From an uncultured Butyricicoccus sp. (GTDB lineage: Bacteria > Bacillota > Clostridia > Oscillospirales > Butyricicoccaceae), in the NCBI RefSeq assembly GCF_944381005.1, contig NZ_CALWJM010000009.1, forward strand, positions 22,006 to 86,005: a DNA stretch of 64,000 bases, written 5' to 3'. The translations under genes and the position numbers were made by a program. The notes under the pieces were generated by a model, which saw nothing but the letters and a program-made list of their open reading frames with translations, did no database searches and had not been told where the DNA came from. Below, one piece after another: positions 42,374 to 51,338 of this stretch (position 1 is the first letter of the stretch; the number at the start of each line of letters is the position of its first letter).

Positions 42374-44131
42374 TTACTCTTTTCTCTGATGCGGGTGTCC
42401 CGGCATAGGCCATGCTCCATGCTCCGTGTGCAGCAATGTCTCAGACAGTTCGGACAACGGCCGCCCTAAATACTCTTTATACAAGGTCTGGACAGCTTGA
42501 TTTTCATGCGAAAAACGCAAATTCGCACGTTCATCCAATTCATACAGTACCTTGCCGCGCTGATAGACCAATTCCTGTCCATCCTGAATGGGCTGTCCGC
42601 CGCCGCCCGTGCAGCCACCCGGACAAGCCATGACTTCCACGAAGTCATAATGTACGCGACCTTCGCGCACTGCTTCAATCAACTTACGGGTATTTCCCAA
42701 TCCGCTGACTACGGCAACATGAATCAGCTTACCTGCAATATCAAAATCGGCTTCTCTCCATCCCTTATCGCCGCGCACATCTATGAACGCATCCAGCGGC
42801 GGATTGGTTCCAGTTACAGAAAAGTATGCCGTGCGTAGAGCGGCCTCCATAACGCCGCCCGTAATGCCAAAAATCACACCGGCTCCGCTTCCTTCACCCA
42901 ACGGGGAATCACAGGGTTCTTCTGGAATGTTCGCCAAATTGACATTATCAGCCCGTATCATACGCGACACTTCGCGTGTAGTCAAAGCCAAATCCACATC
43001 GCGCCCATACTGTTCGTTCTGCATGGTGGGCAAGTCACATTCGGCTTTTTTCGCCAAACAGGGCATAACCGAAATGCAACAAATTTTCTTGGGGTCTACG
43101 CCGATTTTCTTGGCAAACCAAGTCTTTGTCACCGCGCCAAACATCTGCTGCGGCGACTTGGCCGACGACAATAACGCGGTCATATCGGGGTATTGCGAGC
43201 GCAAGAAGCGCACCCATCCGGGACAACATGAAGTAAACATCGGATTGTGCTGAAGGGCGCCCGATTTCAGACGCTCCAAAAATTCTGCACTTTCCTCCAT
43301 GATGGTCAAGTCGGCAGAAAACGTCGTATCAAAGACATAATCAAATCCCATGCGCCGCAATACAGCGGCAAGCCGTTCGACGGTTGCCATTTCCGGTATC
43401 AACCCTAAAGGCTCACCCCAGGAAGTGCGCACACCGGGCGCAATCTGTACCACGGTGATGGTATCCGGGTCGGCCAGCGCATCCAGTGCGCGCTGAACAT
43501 CGTCGCGTTCGCGCAGCGCCCCTACCGGGCAATGAGTGATACACTGACCGCACAGCGAACAATCGGCATCCTTAATGCGCCGGTTATAGGATACGTCGAT
43601 GGTTGCCCGTCCACCCGAACCGGTCAGCTCCCAAATGTTGAGCGATTGTATTTTATCGCACACCTGTACACAGCGCATACACTTAATGCACTTCTTTGCA
43701 TCGCGATACAACGGGAAAGTTGTTGTCCACTGTGCATGGATGCCGCGCGGTAAATCTTCCTCATAGGGATTGACAAAAATACCTAAGTCGTTTGCAATCT
43801 CCTGTAACTTACAGTTTTGTGAACGCACGCAAGTCGCACAGTGACAATCGTGCTGAGACAAAATCAGTTCAACATTGACCCGACGGGTTTCACGCGCGCG
43901 CGGTGAGTTTGTCCAAACCACCATACCTTCGCGCACCGGGTTATTGCAGGCGGTCACCATGCGGCGTTCGCCCTCGACTTCAACACAGCACACACGACAA
44001 GCGCCAATGTCGTTCAAGTCCTTAAAATAGCACAAGGTCGGGATACGGATACCCGCCTGTTCAGCGGCTTCCTTGATGGTCGTACCCTCAGGCACACAAA
44101 TCTTTTCGCCATTGATTGTTAAATTTACCAT
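42374..44131 (-). CDS. hydA: [FeFe] hydrogenase, group A catalytic subunit
   Basis: 585 aa. N-terminal 2Fe-2S ferredoxin domain (CYFKDLNDIGACRVCCVEV...C), His-Cys3 4Fe-4S motif (HDCHCATCVRSQNC), two 4Fe-4S ferredoxin sites (CIKCMRCVQVC; CSLCGQCITHCP), then the H-cluster domain with all three motifs: TSCCPGW (L1), MPCLAKKAE (L2) and EVMACPGGCTGGGGQP (L3). All H-cluster cysteines are present. It evolves or oxidises H2 with electrons from the adjacent flavoprotein or ferredoxin. It overlaps that gene by 7 bases. No HydB/HydC genes are next to it. Confidence 0.95.
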   Translation of the reverse strand: MVNLTINGEKICVPEGTTIKEAAEQAGIRIPTLCYFKDLNDIGACRVCCVEVEGERRMVTACNNPVREGMVVWTNSPRARETRRVNVELILSQHDCHCATCVRSQNCKLQEIANDLGIFVNPYEEDLPRGIHAQWTTTFPLYRDAKKCIKCMRCVQVCDKIQSLNIWELTGSGGRATIDVSYNRRIKDADCSLCGQCITHCPVGALRERDDVQRALDALADPDTITVVQIAPGVRTSWGEPLGLIPEMATVERLAAVLRRMGFDYVFDTTFSADLTIMEESAEFLERLKSGALQHNPMFTSCCPGWVRFLRSQYPDMTALLSSAKSPQQMFGAVTKTWFAKKIGVDPKKICCISVMPCLAKKAECDLPTMQNEQYGRDVDLALTTREVSRMIRADNVNLANIPEEPCDSPLGEGSGAGVIFGITGGVMEAALRTAYFSVTGTNPPLDAFIDVRGDKGWREADFDIAGKLIHVAVVSGLGNTRKLIEAVREGRVHYDFVEVMACPGGCTGGGGQPIQDGQELVYQRGKVLYELDERANLRFSHENQAVQTLYKEYLGRPLSELSETLLHTEHGAWPMPGHPHQRKE

Positions 44132-45960
44132 CTGTCCTGTCTCCCTCCCTTGAAATTACCATATCCGAAATGGTCGCACCGCAGACAGCGCGAAGATTCC
44201 TGCATGGCTTCGTTTTCGGTCATGCTCAGCGATGCCAGCTCAAAATCGCACACACGCTCAGCAGCCGGACGGCAACCGGGCTGCACCCGTCCACAGGCCG
44301 GTGTACTGCTCAGGCGAGCGGGCGGCACAACAACATCTGCGCTAATTTCATGGTGAAAACCAAGAAATGCGTCAATATTTGCGGCAGCCACCTTGCCCGC
44401 AGCCACTGCACGAATGACGGTTGCCGGGCCGGTAACAGCGTCGCCGCCCGCAAACACCTTGGATTTTTCCTGCACAAACGAATCGGGCAGCGCGGAAATC
44501 GCACCGCGCACGGTGGGAATACCCGCTTCTTCAAATGTTTTGGAGTCGATGCCCTGACCAATTGCCACAATGACAATATCGCAGGGGGTATGCAAATCCT
44601 CGCCGCCGGCATTGATGGGGCGCGGGCGCCCATCTTTGCCTACTGCGCCGATTTGCTGCGGTCTGGTGACAATCGCGCACACCTGTCCCTGTTCATTGGC
44701 TTCGATGGCAACCGGAGCTTGTAACGGCATAATCTCACAACCTTCGGCTGCTGCTTCTTCAATCTCCTCAGCCAGTGCGGTCATATCTTCCACGCGCCGA
44801 CGATACATACAAGTCACCGAAGCGGCTCCCAAGCGCCGCGCTGTGCGCGTCGCATCCATCGAAACATTGCCGCCGCCAATCACGACAACCTTTTTGCCGG
44901 TAAAGTCCGGGGCATGACCGCTTCCGACTGCGCGCAGCAACTCAACCGCCGACAGCACACCGGTGCTTTCCTCTCCGGGAATCCCGATTTTTTTGTCATT
45001 CTGTGCGCCGATAGAAATATAAATCGCGTCAAATTGGTCTTCTAACTGTTCAAACGAAATATCTTCTCCGATTCTGACACCGGTATGTACCTCGATACCT
45101 GTGGACAAGATGCAGTCGATGTCCGCATCTAACCGCTTTTGCGGCAAACGATAATCGGGAATACCGTAGCGCAGCATACCGCCCAGTTTTTCCAGACAGT
45201 CATATACAACGACCTCATGCCCCATCAGTGCCAAGAAATAGGCCGCCGACAGTCCACCGGGGCCACCGCCGACAATCCCCACACGCTTACCGGTTGCAGG
45301 TGCGCACACCGGAGCGGGCACCTCGCCTGCCTGCTCTACTGCATAGCGCTTCAGCCCACAAATATTAACCGGTGCATCGACCATGCTGCGGCGGCAGCGC
45401 GCCTCACAGGGATGTTCACATACAAATGCACAGGTGCTCGGAAATGGATTATCTTTGCGAATCAAGCGCACAGCATCTGCATAGCGCTTTTCGTGAATCA
45501 ATGCGATATAGCCCGGAATGTCAACGTTCGCCGGGCACAGCGAAACACAGGGAACCGGCTGGGTCAAACCGGAGATACAGCGATTGTTGACCACATGTTC
45601 CACATAATCTTCCCGAAATCCCTGTACGCCGCGCAGCACCATTTCGGCCGCTTCTGCGCCGATGGCGCAGTCGGCTGAATCTGCGATAACGCGCGCGGTT
45701 TTTTCAATCAAATCAATGGTATCAAGTGTTGCTTCGCCATCTAATACCGATTCTACCAGACGGGTCAGTTGTCCCAGCCCAATGCGGCAGGGTGAACATT
45801 TTCCACAGGTTTGTGCATGACACAGACGCAAAAAGGATAGTGCCATATCAACCGGGCACAAACCCGGTGGACTGGCGGCAATGCGGCGTTCCACGTCTCG
45901 GTACAAACCTTCTACAACGGTCTGTGCGCGGCTCGGTGTTTCAATATACATACGGCTCAT
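44125..45960 (-). CDS. FAD/NAD(P) oxidoreductase with NuoF-type Fe-S N-terminus (GltD-like fusion)
   Basis: 611-aa fusion. Residues about 30-125 match the C-terminal 4Fe-4S part of NuoF/HydB (AQTCGKCSPCRIG ... SADCAIGAEA, four cysteines). From about 135 it is a GltD/NfnB-like flavoprotein: cysteine-rich Fe-S region (CVSLCPANVDIPGYI; CAFVCEHPCEARCRR), FAD site VGIVGGGPGGLSAAY, NAD(P) site VVVIGGGNVSMDATRTARR and a final FAD contact VFAGGDAVTGPATVIRA. A C-terminal CLRCD motif remains. It probably passes electrons between NAD(P)H and the hydrogenase. The flavin-binding FMN part of NuoF is missing. Confidence 0.88.
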   Translation of the reverse strand: MSRMYIETPSRAQTVVEGLYRDVERRIAASPPGLCPVDMALSFLRLCHAQTCGKCSPCRIGLGQLTRLVESVLDGEATLDTIDLIEKTARVIADSADCAIGAEAAEMVLRGVQGFREDYVEHVVNNRCISGLTQPVPCVSLCPANVDIPGYIALIHEKRYADAVRLIRKDNPFPSTCAFVCEHPCEARCRRSMVDAPVNICGLKRYAVEQAGEVPAPVCAPATGKRVGIVGGGPGGLSAAYFLALMGHEVVVYDCLEKLGGMLRYGIPDYRLPQKRLDADIDCILSTGIEVHTGVRIGEDISFEQLEDQFDAIYISIGAQNDKKIGIPGEESTGVLSAVELLRAVGSGHAPDFTGKKVVVIGGGNVSMDATRTARRLGAASVTCMYRRRVEDMTALAEEIEEAAAEGCEIMPLQAPVAIEANEQGQVCAIVTRPQQIGAVGKDGRPRPINAGGEDLHTPCDIVIVAIGQGIDSKTFEEAGIPTVRGAISALPDSFVQEKSKVFAGGDAVTGPATVIRAVAAGKVAAANIDAFLGFHHEISADVVVPPARLSSTPACGRVQPGCRPAAERVCDFELASLSMTENEAMQESSRCLRCDHFGYGNFKGGRQDRW

Positions 45961-46012
45961 AAGACTTTGGATGCCCCCTTTGGCAATTTTTATTTCTCAA
46001 TCGTCGGTTCAC

Positions 46013-46690
46013 TCACGATTCCGAACGGTCGGATAACAAGGTAAAGTGACTGCGCGTAAAGTCAACCAGTCCAGCGCGCTTCATCCGGCTCAATTCCTGC
46101 GAAAGCGCACTGCGGTCAACCGATAGATAATCGGCTAACTGCTGCCGGTTAAATGGGATATCAAACGTAGAACTTCCATGCACCTGTGCTTGCCAAGATA
46201 AGTATGCCAACAATTTCTCGCGTGTGGTTCGCCGAGAGAGGTGGTCAATTTTGCGCGCAAGCATCAGGTTTTTTCCCGCCAGAATCTGCATTAAGTTTTG
46301 AATCAAACGCAGATGAAAAGAACATGCGTGGCTGCACATCTTTAACGTATGCGCAATTTCTACAAACAACACTTCACAGGGTTCGGCCGCCAACACGCTG
46401 ACTGTCAAATTCTGGCTTTCTGCGCAAGCGTATGCTTCCCCGAATAGGTCGCCCGCAGCGGCTTCTCCGAGAATGCTTCGGTTGCCCCAAAAATCATCTC
46501 GCAAAACCAATACTTTTCCGCGCAGAACCAATCCAACCGTATGCGCTGATTCTCCTTCCTGCCAGATAATTTCATTTTTGTCATAACTGCGCGCAACCGG
46601 TCTTAAACAGCCCAGCAAAGCCGATATTTCTTGCCTTGTAATGCCGGAAAATATCGCACTGTTTTGCAGTTGACTGATGACCTGTTCCAT
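46013..46690 (-). CDS. Crp/Fnr family transcription regulator
   Basis: 225 aa. N-terminal cyclic-nucleotide-binding-like beta barrel (YDKNEIIWQEGESAHTVGLVLRGKV, DLFGEAYACAES) and a C-terminal winged helix with recognition region FNRQQLADYLSVDRSALSQELSRMKRAGLV. No FNR-type N-terminal four-cysteine cluster is visible, so it is likely a redox- or metabolite-responsive Crp-like factor. It lies 52 bases upstream of the hydrogenase pair on the same strand and probably controls it. GGAGGA precedes the start. Confidence 0.93.
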   Translation of the reverse strand: MEQVISQLQNSAIFSGITRQEISALLGCLRPVARSYDKNEIIWQEGESAHTVGLVLRGKVLVLRDDFWGNRSILGEAAAGDLFGEAYACAESQNLTVSVLAAEPCEVLFVEIAHTLKMCSHACSFHLRLIQNLMQILAGKNLMLARKIDHLSRRTTREKLLAYLSWQAQVHGSSTFDIPFNRQQLADYLSVDRSALSQELSRMKRAGLVDFTRSHFTLLSDRSES

Positions 46691-46730
46691 GCGTCCTCCT
46701 CCCGCTCCAATCGGGTGTTTTTTTCAGTAC

Positions 46731-46751
46731 ACAGCTTGCTTAGCAAGCTGT
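46731..46751. promoter_or_regulatory. Perfect palindrome upstream of the Crp/Fnr gene
   Basis: ACAGCTTGCT-T-AGCAAGCTGT, 40 bases before the Crp/Fnr start and 45 after the Sel1 gene end. No T tract follows on either strand, so it could be an operator for the adjacent regulator or a message-end hairpin. Confidence 0.4.
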
Positions 46752-46795
46752 AAAGTAAATTTTTATCATCTAATAAAATCAATCACAAGAAACAA

Positions 46796-48991
46796 TTATT
46801 CCTTTTGTGTCAACATGCGAAGCAATTCTGTTATCTCCGCGCGCTGACCGGATTCCAGTGCTGTATTCCAAGCGCGTTCGCACCAGATTTCCGCTTGTTT
46901 TTTGCTTTTTTTAACCAGACGGCCTTGATAATAGCACTGTGCCAATTCGTACATGCTCATGCCATCTCCGGCCTGTGCGCCTTCGCGATAATAGGCCAGC
47001 GCGTGCCGTCCATTCTTGGGGCGTCCAATGCCATGTTCGGCACATCTTCCCATCGCTCGGCAAGCCGCTTTATATCCGGCTTGATAAGCCATCTCATAAT
47101 ACTGGTATGCCCTATCTCCATCGGCCTGTACCCCCCAGCCATTTTCCAACATCTGGCCTAGTTGATATTGCGCCTGTGCGTCGGCTGCATGGGCTGCTTT
47201 TTGGTAGTGTTCGACCGCCTTGCGATAGTTGCGCGGCACGCCTGCCCCTAACCGGTACATATCTCCCAAGATGCTATCCGCCGTCGGGCAATCGCCTTTT
47301 TCAGCCGCTTTCTCATACCATGCTACACTCTGCTCTGCATCGGTTTTGGCGCACAGCGTCCCCAGTTCACACATGGCTGCACTGCTTCCCAAAAGTGCCG
47401 CGCGCGTCAGCCGCTCTCGACCGGCTTTCACATCAACTGGACAACCAATCCCATAAACCAGACAACGCCCATAGGCACACAGCCCGCGCACATGTCCCTG
47501 TTCAGCGGCTTTGCGATACCAGCGAACCGCCTGTTCGACATCGACTGCAACCCCTGTCCCATGTTCCAAACAACTGCCCAGATTGCACTGTGCCGAAGCG
47601 TTGCCGCGCTCGGCTGCCCGTCGATACCATTTGACCGCATCCGGCATGGATTTTTGCACGCCAATACCATTTTCATAGTCGTATCCCAGATTATTTCCGG
47701 CACTGAGCAACCCTTTTTCAAATGCCTGCGTGATGAGTGCAACGCCGCGTTCTACATCTCGCGGCACGCCCTCACCAGTCAAATAGCAGTCGCCCAGATT
47801 TTCCATACCATGCGGGTCGCCCAGTTCTGCGGCGTGCTCAAACAATTCCACCGCTTTTTTATAGTCCTTTTCGACCCCGCGCCCACTCTTATAGCATAAG
47901 CCTAAATTGCTGATTCCATGAATCCCATTGCTGGCAATACTGCGTCTATACCAATAAATCATCTTTTTTTCATCAATCGGTACATGAAAACCGACATCAT
48001 AACAGTACCCCAGCCGGCTTTGGGCATCTGCGCAATCTGCCTGTGCCGCTCGTTGCAGCCATTCCATTGCCGGTTCAACCTCATGCAACGCCATCAAACA
48101 TTCATGTAAGCGGAACATCGCCTGCGGCAATCCCTGTTCGGCGGCCTGTTCTAAATAGGGACGCGCCGCTGCCGCACCGCCGGGCAACTCTTGCAGCAAA
48201 TACATCAAACCAAGCTGATACCGCGCAATCCGGTCGCCCTGCTCGGCTGCCAACCGAAACCAGCAAGCCGCTTCTTTTGCATCCGGCTTGACGCCACATT
48301 CCCCAAAGCGATAGTTGACCCCGACGCAGCGCTGGGCAAACGCATTGCCCTTAGCCGCTGCCCGTTCATACCAAACACCCGCTGCCTGTGCGTTGGCTTG
48401 CACGCCACAGCCATTTTCCAGACACCATGCCCAATGGGTCATTCCTTCCAAATTATCCTGTTCCGCCGCACGATGAAACCAATGCGCGGCCTGCTTGGGG
48501 TCGTTTTCCACGCCGATGCCATTGGAATAACACAAGCCCAACAAACACTGGGCGCGACCAAAACCGCGTTCTGCCGCATAGCGGTAACAAGCGGCCGCAC
48601 CTTTGCGGTCAACCGCTGTACCAATGCCATGTTCTTTGCAAAAGCCCAGATTGGTGCAGCCCGGCAAATATCCCTGTTCGGCCACCTGTTCATAAATCCA
48701 GACCGCCTGCCGCTTATCGCACTCCACACCTGTTCCGGTTTCCAGACACCAGCCCAAATTGTTCATGCCGCACAAATCGCCAGCAATCGCGGCTTGCTGC
48801 AAACAAGCATATGCTTTTTGCGCGTTCTCACCTGCATCCAGTGTCTCAATCCCCATTCTAGTCCAATCTGCCCCCGAAAGGGTATCTGCCTCACATGCTT
48901 CCAGCACGCCACCACAAGACGGGCACTGGGTTGGAACTGACTCCCCCTCACCGACAAAACCACATTTATGGTTTAGACAACGATAATACAT
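46796..48991 (-). CDS. Zinc-ribbon protein with about 18 Sel1-like repeats
   Basis: 731 aa. The first 30 residues form a zinc ribbon (C5, C10 in CLNHKC; C24, C27 in CPSC). The rest is a long superhelix of Sel1-like (TPR-related) repeats of about 36 residues with the pattern A-x-x-x-L-G-x-x-Y-x-x-G-x-G-V-x-x-D-x-x-x-A-x-x-W-Y-x-x-A-A (for example LGLCYSNGIGVENDPKQAAH). Such scaffolds bind partner proteins. No signal peptide, so it is cytoplasmic. It has its own promoter. The partner and pathway are unknown. Confidence 0.88.
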   Translation of the reverse strand: MYYRCLNHKCGFVGEGESVPTQCPSCGGVLEACEADTLSGADWTRMGIETLDAGENAQKAYACLQQAAIAGDLCGMNNLGWCLETGTGVECDKRQAVWIYEQVAEQGYLPGCTNLGFCKEHGIGTAVDRKGAAACYRYAAERGFGRAQCLLGLCYSNGIGVENDPKQAAHWFHRAAEQDNLEGMTHWAWCLENGCGVQANAQAAGVWYERAAAKGNAFAQRCVGVNYRFGECGVKPDAKEAACWFRLAAEQGDRIARYQLGLMYLLQELPGGAAAARPYLEQAAEQGLPQAMFRLHECLMALHEVEPAMEWLQRAAQADCADAQSRLGYCYDVGFHVPIDEKKMIYWYRRSIASNGIHGISNLGLCYKSGRGVEKDYKKAVELFEHAAELGDPHGMENLGDCYLTGEGVPRDVERGVALITQAFEKGLLSAGNNLGYDYENGIGVQKSMPDAVKWYRRAAERGNASAQCNLGSCLEHGTGVAVDVEQAVRWYRKAAEQGHVRGLCAYGRCLVYGIGCPVDVKAGRERLTRAALLGSSAAMCELGTLCAKTDAEQSVAWYEKAAEKGDCPTADSILGDMYRLGAGVPRNYRKAVEHYQKAAHAADAQAQYQLGQMLENGWGVQADGDRAYQYYEMAYQAGYKAACRAMGRCAEHGIGRPKNGRHALAYYREGAQAGDGMSMYELAQCYYQGRLVKKSKKQAEIWCERAWNTALESGQRAEITELLRMLTQKE

Positions 48992-49029
48992 GTGCTTTCT
49001 CCTTTTCGCATCGGGTATCCGTTTCCTTT

Positions 49030-49058
49030 ACTATACCATAAAAAGCCGTAAATGACAA
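49030..49058 (-). promoter_or_regulatory. Promoter of the Sel1-repeat gene
   Basis: Minus strand TTGTCA (49053-49058), 17-base spacer, TATAGT (49030-49035). It begins inside the T tract of the preceding terminator. Confidence 0.65.
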
Positions 49059-49227
49059 AACCACCAGCGTTTGCCAGTGGTTCTATCGGAAAGATTTTTG
49101 AATTTGAGGATGATTCAGGGGGATAGATTGTTCTGTGATTTCTAAAGGGGGTAAGATTTTACAGAACAGGCAGTCTTATGGGGTTTTCAGAGCGATACGG
49201 GGGTTATCGTTCTGTTCCTTGACTACG
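49053..49227 (-). ncRNA. Candidate C-rich small RNA
   Basis: An independent transcription unit in the 344-base gap between MATE and Sel1 genes. On the minus strand a promoter (TTGAAA-N16-TATAAT with extended TG) would start RNA near 49227, and a hairpin (AACCACTGGC / GCTGGTGGTT, 49059-49082) followed by TTTTGTC ends it, giving about 175 nt. The RNA has four C-runs (CCCCC, CCCC, CCCCC, CCCCC) about 20-35 nt apart. The first sits in the loop of a hairpin (CAGA-CGATA / TATCG-TCTG); the third lies between GTTCTGT and ACAGAAC. C-runs exposed in loops suit pairing to Shine-Dalgarno sequences. No open frame of note. Not matched to a known family by eye. Confidence 0.55.
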
Positions 49228-49233
49228 GTTACT

Positions 49234-49261
49234 ATTATATCATATCATCCGGATTTTTCAA
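49234..49261 (-). promoter_or_regulatory. Promoter of the C-rich small RNA
   Basis: Minus strand TTGAAA (49256-49261), 16-base spacer ending TGA, perfect TATAAT (49234-49239): an extended -10 promoter. Confidence 0.65.
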
Positions 49262-49335
49262 GCATTTTATAACCAAATATTTCACAAGAAAATTCGACAC
49301 TTTTTTGCTATCTTGTACAAGACTCTCGCACAACA

Positions 49336-50676
49336 TCAGCTTGCCGTCCCATAAGGATATACTTTGCGAAAACGTACCATACAAGTGACCGAAACACACA
49401 AAGCAAGCGTTTCCGCGAGTGGTGCCGCACACCAAACACCTGTTACACCGAACAACGCCGACATGCACAAAATACAGCCGGATAGAAAAACCAGTGTGCG
49501 CAAAAACGATAGCATCGCCGAAATACGTCCATTTCCAAAGGCTGTAAACAGCGCGGATGCAAATAAATTACAACCTTTGCACAGATAGCCCAGCCCATAC
49601 AATCCCAAGCCAGCTACTGCCATGTCAAAAACGATTGTGCCAGCAGGTGCAAAGATTTGTGCCAGCCATCCCCCAAAAATTCGAGTGCCAGCCGTCATAC
49701 ACACGCCTACGCCTGCACACAGGCATAAACTGATGCGAAATATCTTTTGAATATTCGCCTTGTCCCCTTTGCCATAATTATAACTGATGAGCGGTGCTAC
49801 GCCCATCGCGTACCCTAAACTGATTGCCACCAGCACAAAATCCAGATAAAGTACAATCGCAACCGCAGCCACGCCATCCTGTCCCACCAGACGCATCATG
49901 GTAATATTAAACAGAAAAGTGGTCACGCTTTCGGATAAATAGCTGACCATCTCAGACGCACCGTTTGTCGCCGCATGAAGCAGCTGCTTCCAATCGCACA
50001 CCGGCCGCACCAGCCGAAACGCCGCCTTTGTATTCCATCGAAAATAGCACAGGCCAAAAATTGCCGGGATACAGAAGCCGATTCCGGTCGCAATCGCCGC
50101 GCCCGAAATCCCCCAATGAAATACCCCCATAAACAAGATATCCAGTACGATGTTTGCAACACCGCCTGCTACGGTCAACAAAAGCCCCAACTGTGGCTTT
50201 CCCGCGGCGACAATGAGCGATTGAAATTGAATCTGAAGCAAACTGAGCGGCAAGAAACACGCCAGCGGCATGGCATACCCATAACAATACGGGAACAACG
50301 CTTCATTTGCCCCCAATAATCCGATAAGCGGACGCAAAAAAAGCAATATCAAGGCAGCGGTCACAATGCCAATCACGATAGTGACCGCAATCACAAACGA
50401 GAAAATATTGTTGGCGCCCTGCTGGTCGCCGCTTCCCAGTTTGCGAGATACCAGCGCAGTTGTACCGGTTCCAAACATTGTACCCAATGCCACGATAACA
50501 CCCATAATCGGATACACCACATTGATGGCTGAAAAAGCCTGTGTGCTGACCAGATGGGATACCAACATGCCATCTACCACGCTGTACATAGATAATACAA
50601 TCATCATCACAATCGACGGCAGGGTAAAGCGCAGCAAAAAGCCGAGAGTAATCTTGTCATCCATTGCGTTTTTCAC
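49336..50676 (-). CDS. MATE family efflux transporter
   Basis: 446-aa, twelve-segment inner-membrane exporter of the MatE/NorM group. The two homologous halves begin FTLPSIVMMIVLSMYSVVDGMLV and MRLVGQDGVAAVAIVLYLDFVL; LVSRKLGSGDQQGAN and the mirrored MGVAPLISYNYGKGDKANIQK are family signatures. Exchange is driven by Na+ or H+; substrate unknown. The start is GTG, 6 bases after GGAGG. It follows an unknown gene by 40 bases and probably shares its transcript. Confidence 0.95.
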   Translation of the reverse strand: MKNAMDDKITLGFLLRFTLPSIVMMIVLSMYSVVDGMLVSHLVSTQAFSAINVVYPIMGVIVALGTMFGTGTTALVSRKLGSGDQQGANNIFSFVIAVTIVIGIVTAALILLFLRPLIGLLGANEALFPYCYGYAMPLACFLPLSLLQIQFQSLIVAAGKPQLGLLLTVAGGVANIVLDILFMGVFHWGISGAAIATGIGFCIPAIFGLCYFRWNTKAAFRLVRPVCDWKQLLHAATNGASEMVSYLSESVTTFLFNITMMRLVGQDGVAAVAIVLYLDFVLVAISLGYAMGVAPLISYNYGKGDKANIQKIFRISLCLCAGVGVCMTAGTRIFGGWLAQIFAPAGTIVFDMAVAGLGLYGLGYLCKGCNLFASALFTAFGNGRISAMLSFLRTLVFLSGCILCMSALFGVTGVWCAAPLAETLALCVSVTCMVRFRKVYPYGTAS

Positions 50677-50716
50677 GGAGAACCTCCTCTTTCTCTATTG
50701 AATTTGCTATGTTCTC

Positions 50717-51262
50717 CTATTCTAACACGCGATTCCTCTCTTGAAAAGGGGGCTTGCCATCTCTATCCGGCAGACACAAAACCGCCTGCCCATCCCGCAC
50801 CGCACAAGCGGTCAGCGCAAAGGCCATCGGCATTTCCCTTCCACTGACAAACGGTGCATACACCGTCCATCCCTTGTCCTGACGCACACATTTTACCTGA
50901 CCAGATGCAGCTAACGCATCAATCCGGACATCCCCAGTCAATACCTTTGATGTATGGTCGTCCACCCTATCCAAGCACCCCGGCGTTCCATCGTTGAGCA
51001 CATAGCTATCCGGCAACCGTGTACGCTCATATCCGGCATCGCGGAGCGTCTGCCACGATAACACCCGCCGCAACGTCAACACATTTCCTTCCGGTTCCAG
51101 CACGCCAATTCGCAGCGGTTCAGCCTGTGCCCCCAGTCCATACAGCCGCAAAACCATTTGCGATACCGGCGAACACTGCACGCTCCAGCACATCCCTTGC
51201 GCCTGTTCCTCTATTTGCACAACACCTACCGGTTGCCCGCGATAGGTCACCTGTTGTTCCAT
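50717..51262 (-). CDS. Conserved-looking protein of unknown function
   Basis: 181 aa, no signal peptide or membrane segment. Beta-rich, with segments VTYRGQPVGVVQIEEQAQG, CSPVSQMVLRLYGLGAQAEPL and FALTACAVRDGQAVLCLPDRD. GGAGGG precedes the ATG, which supports expression. It starts just after the terminator of the upstream operon and precedes the MATE gene. I do not recognise the family. Confidence 0.65.
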   Translation of the reverse strand: MEQQVTYRGQPVGVVQIEEQAQGMCWSVQCSPVSQMVLRLYGLGAQAEPLRIGVLEPEGNVLTLRRVLSWQTLRDAGYERTRLPDSYVLNDGTPGCLDRVDDHTSKVLTGDVRIDALAASGQVKCVRQDKGWTVYAPFVSGREMPMAFALTACAVRDGQAVLCLPDRDGKPPFQERNRVLE

Positions 51263-51288
51263 TTCTACTTCCCTCCTTTACACAAAAA

Positions 51289-51318
51289 AGCGCGCATCTA
51301 TTGTTATAGATACGCGCT
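51289..51318 (-). terminator. Terminator after the nnrD-alr-mazF operon
   Basis: AGCGCG-ATCTAT / ATAGAT-CGCGCT stem with single-base mismatch and TGTT loop; minus strand continues TTTTTTG. It lies 21 bases after the preceding gene. Confidence 0.85.
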
Positions 51319-51338
51319 AAAATCTGTATTTATGCCGG

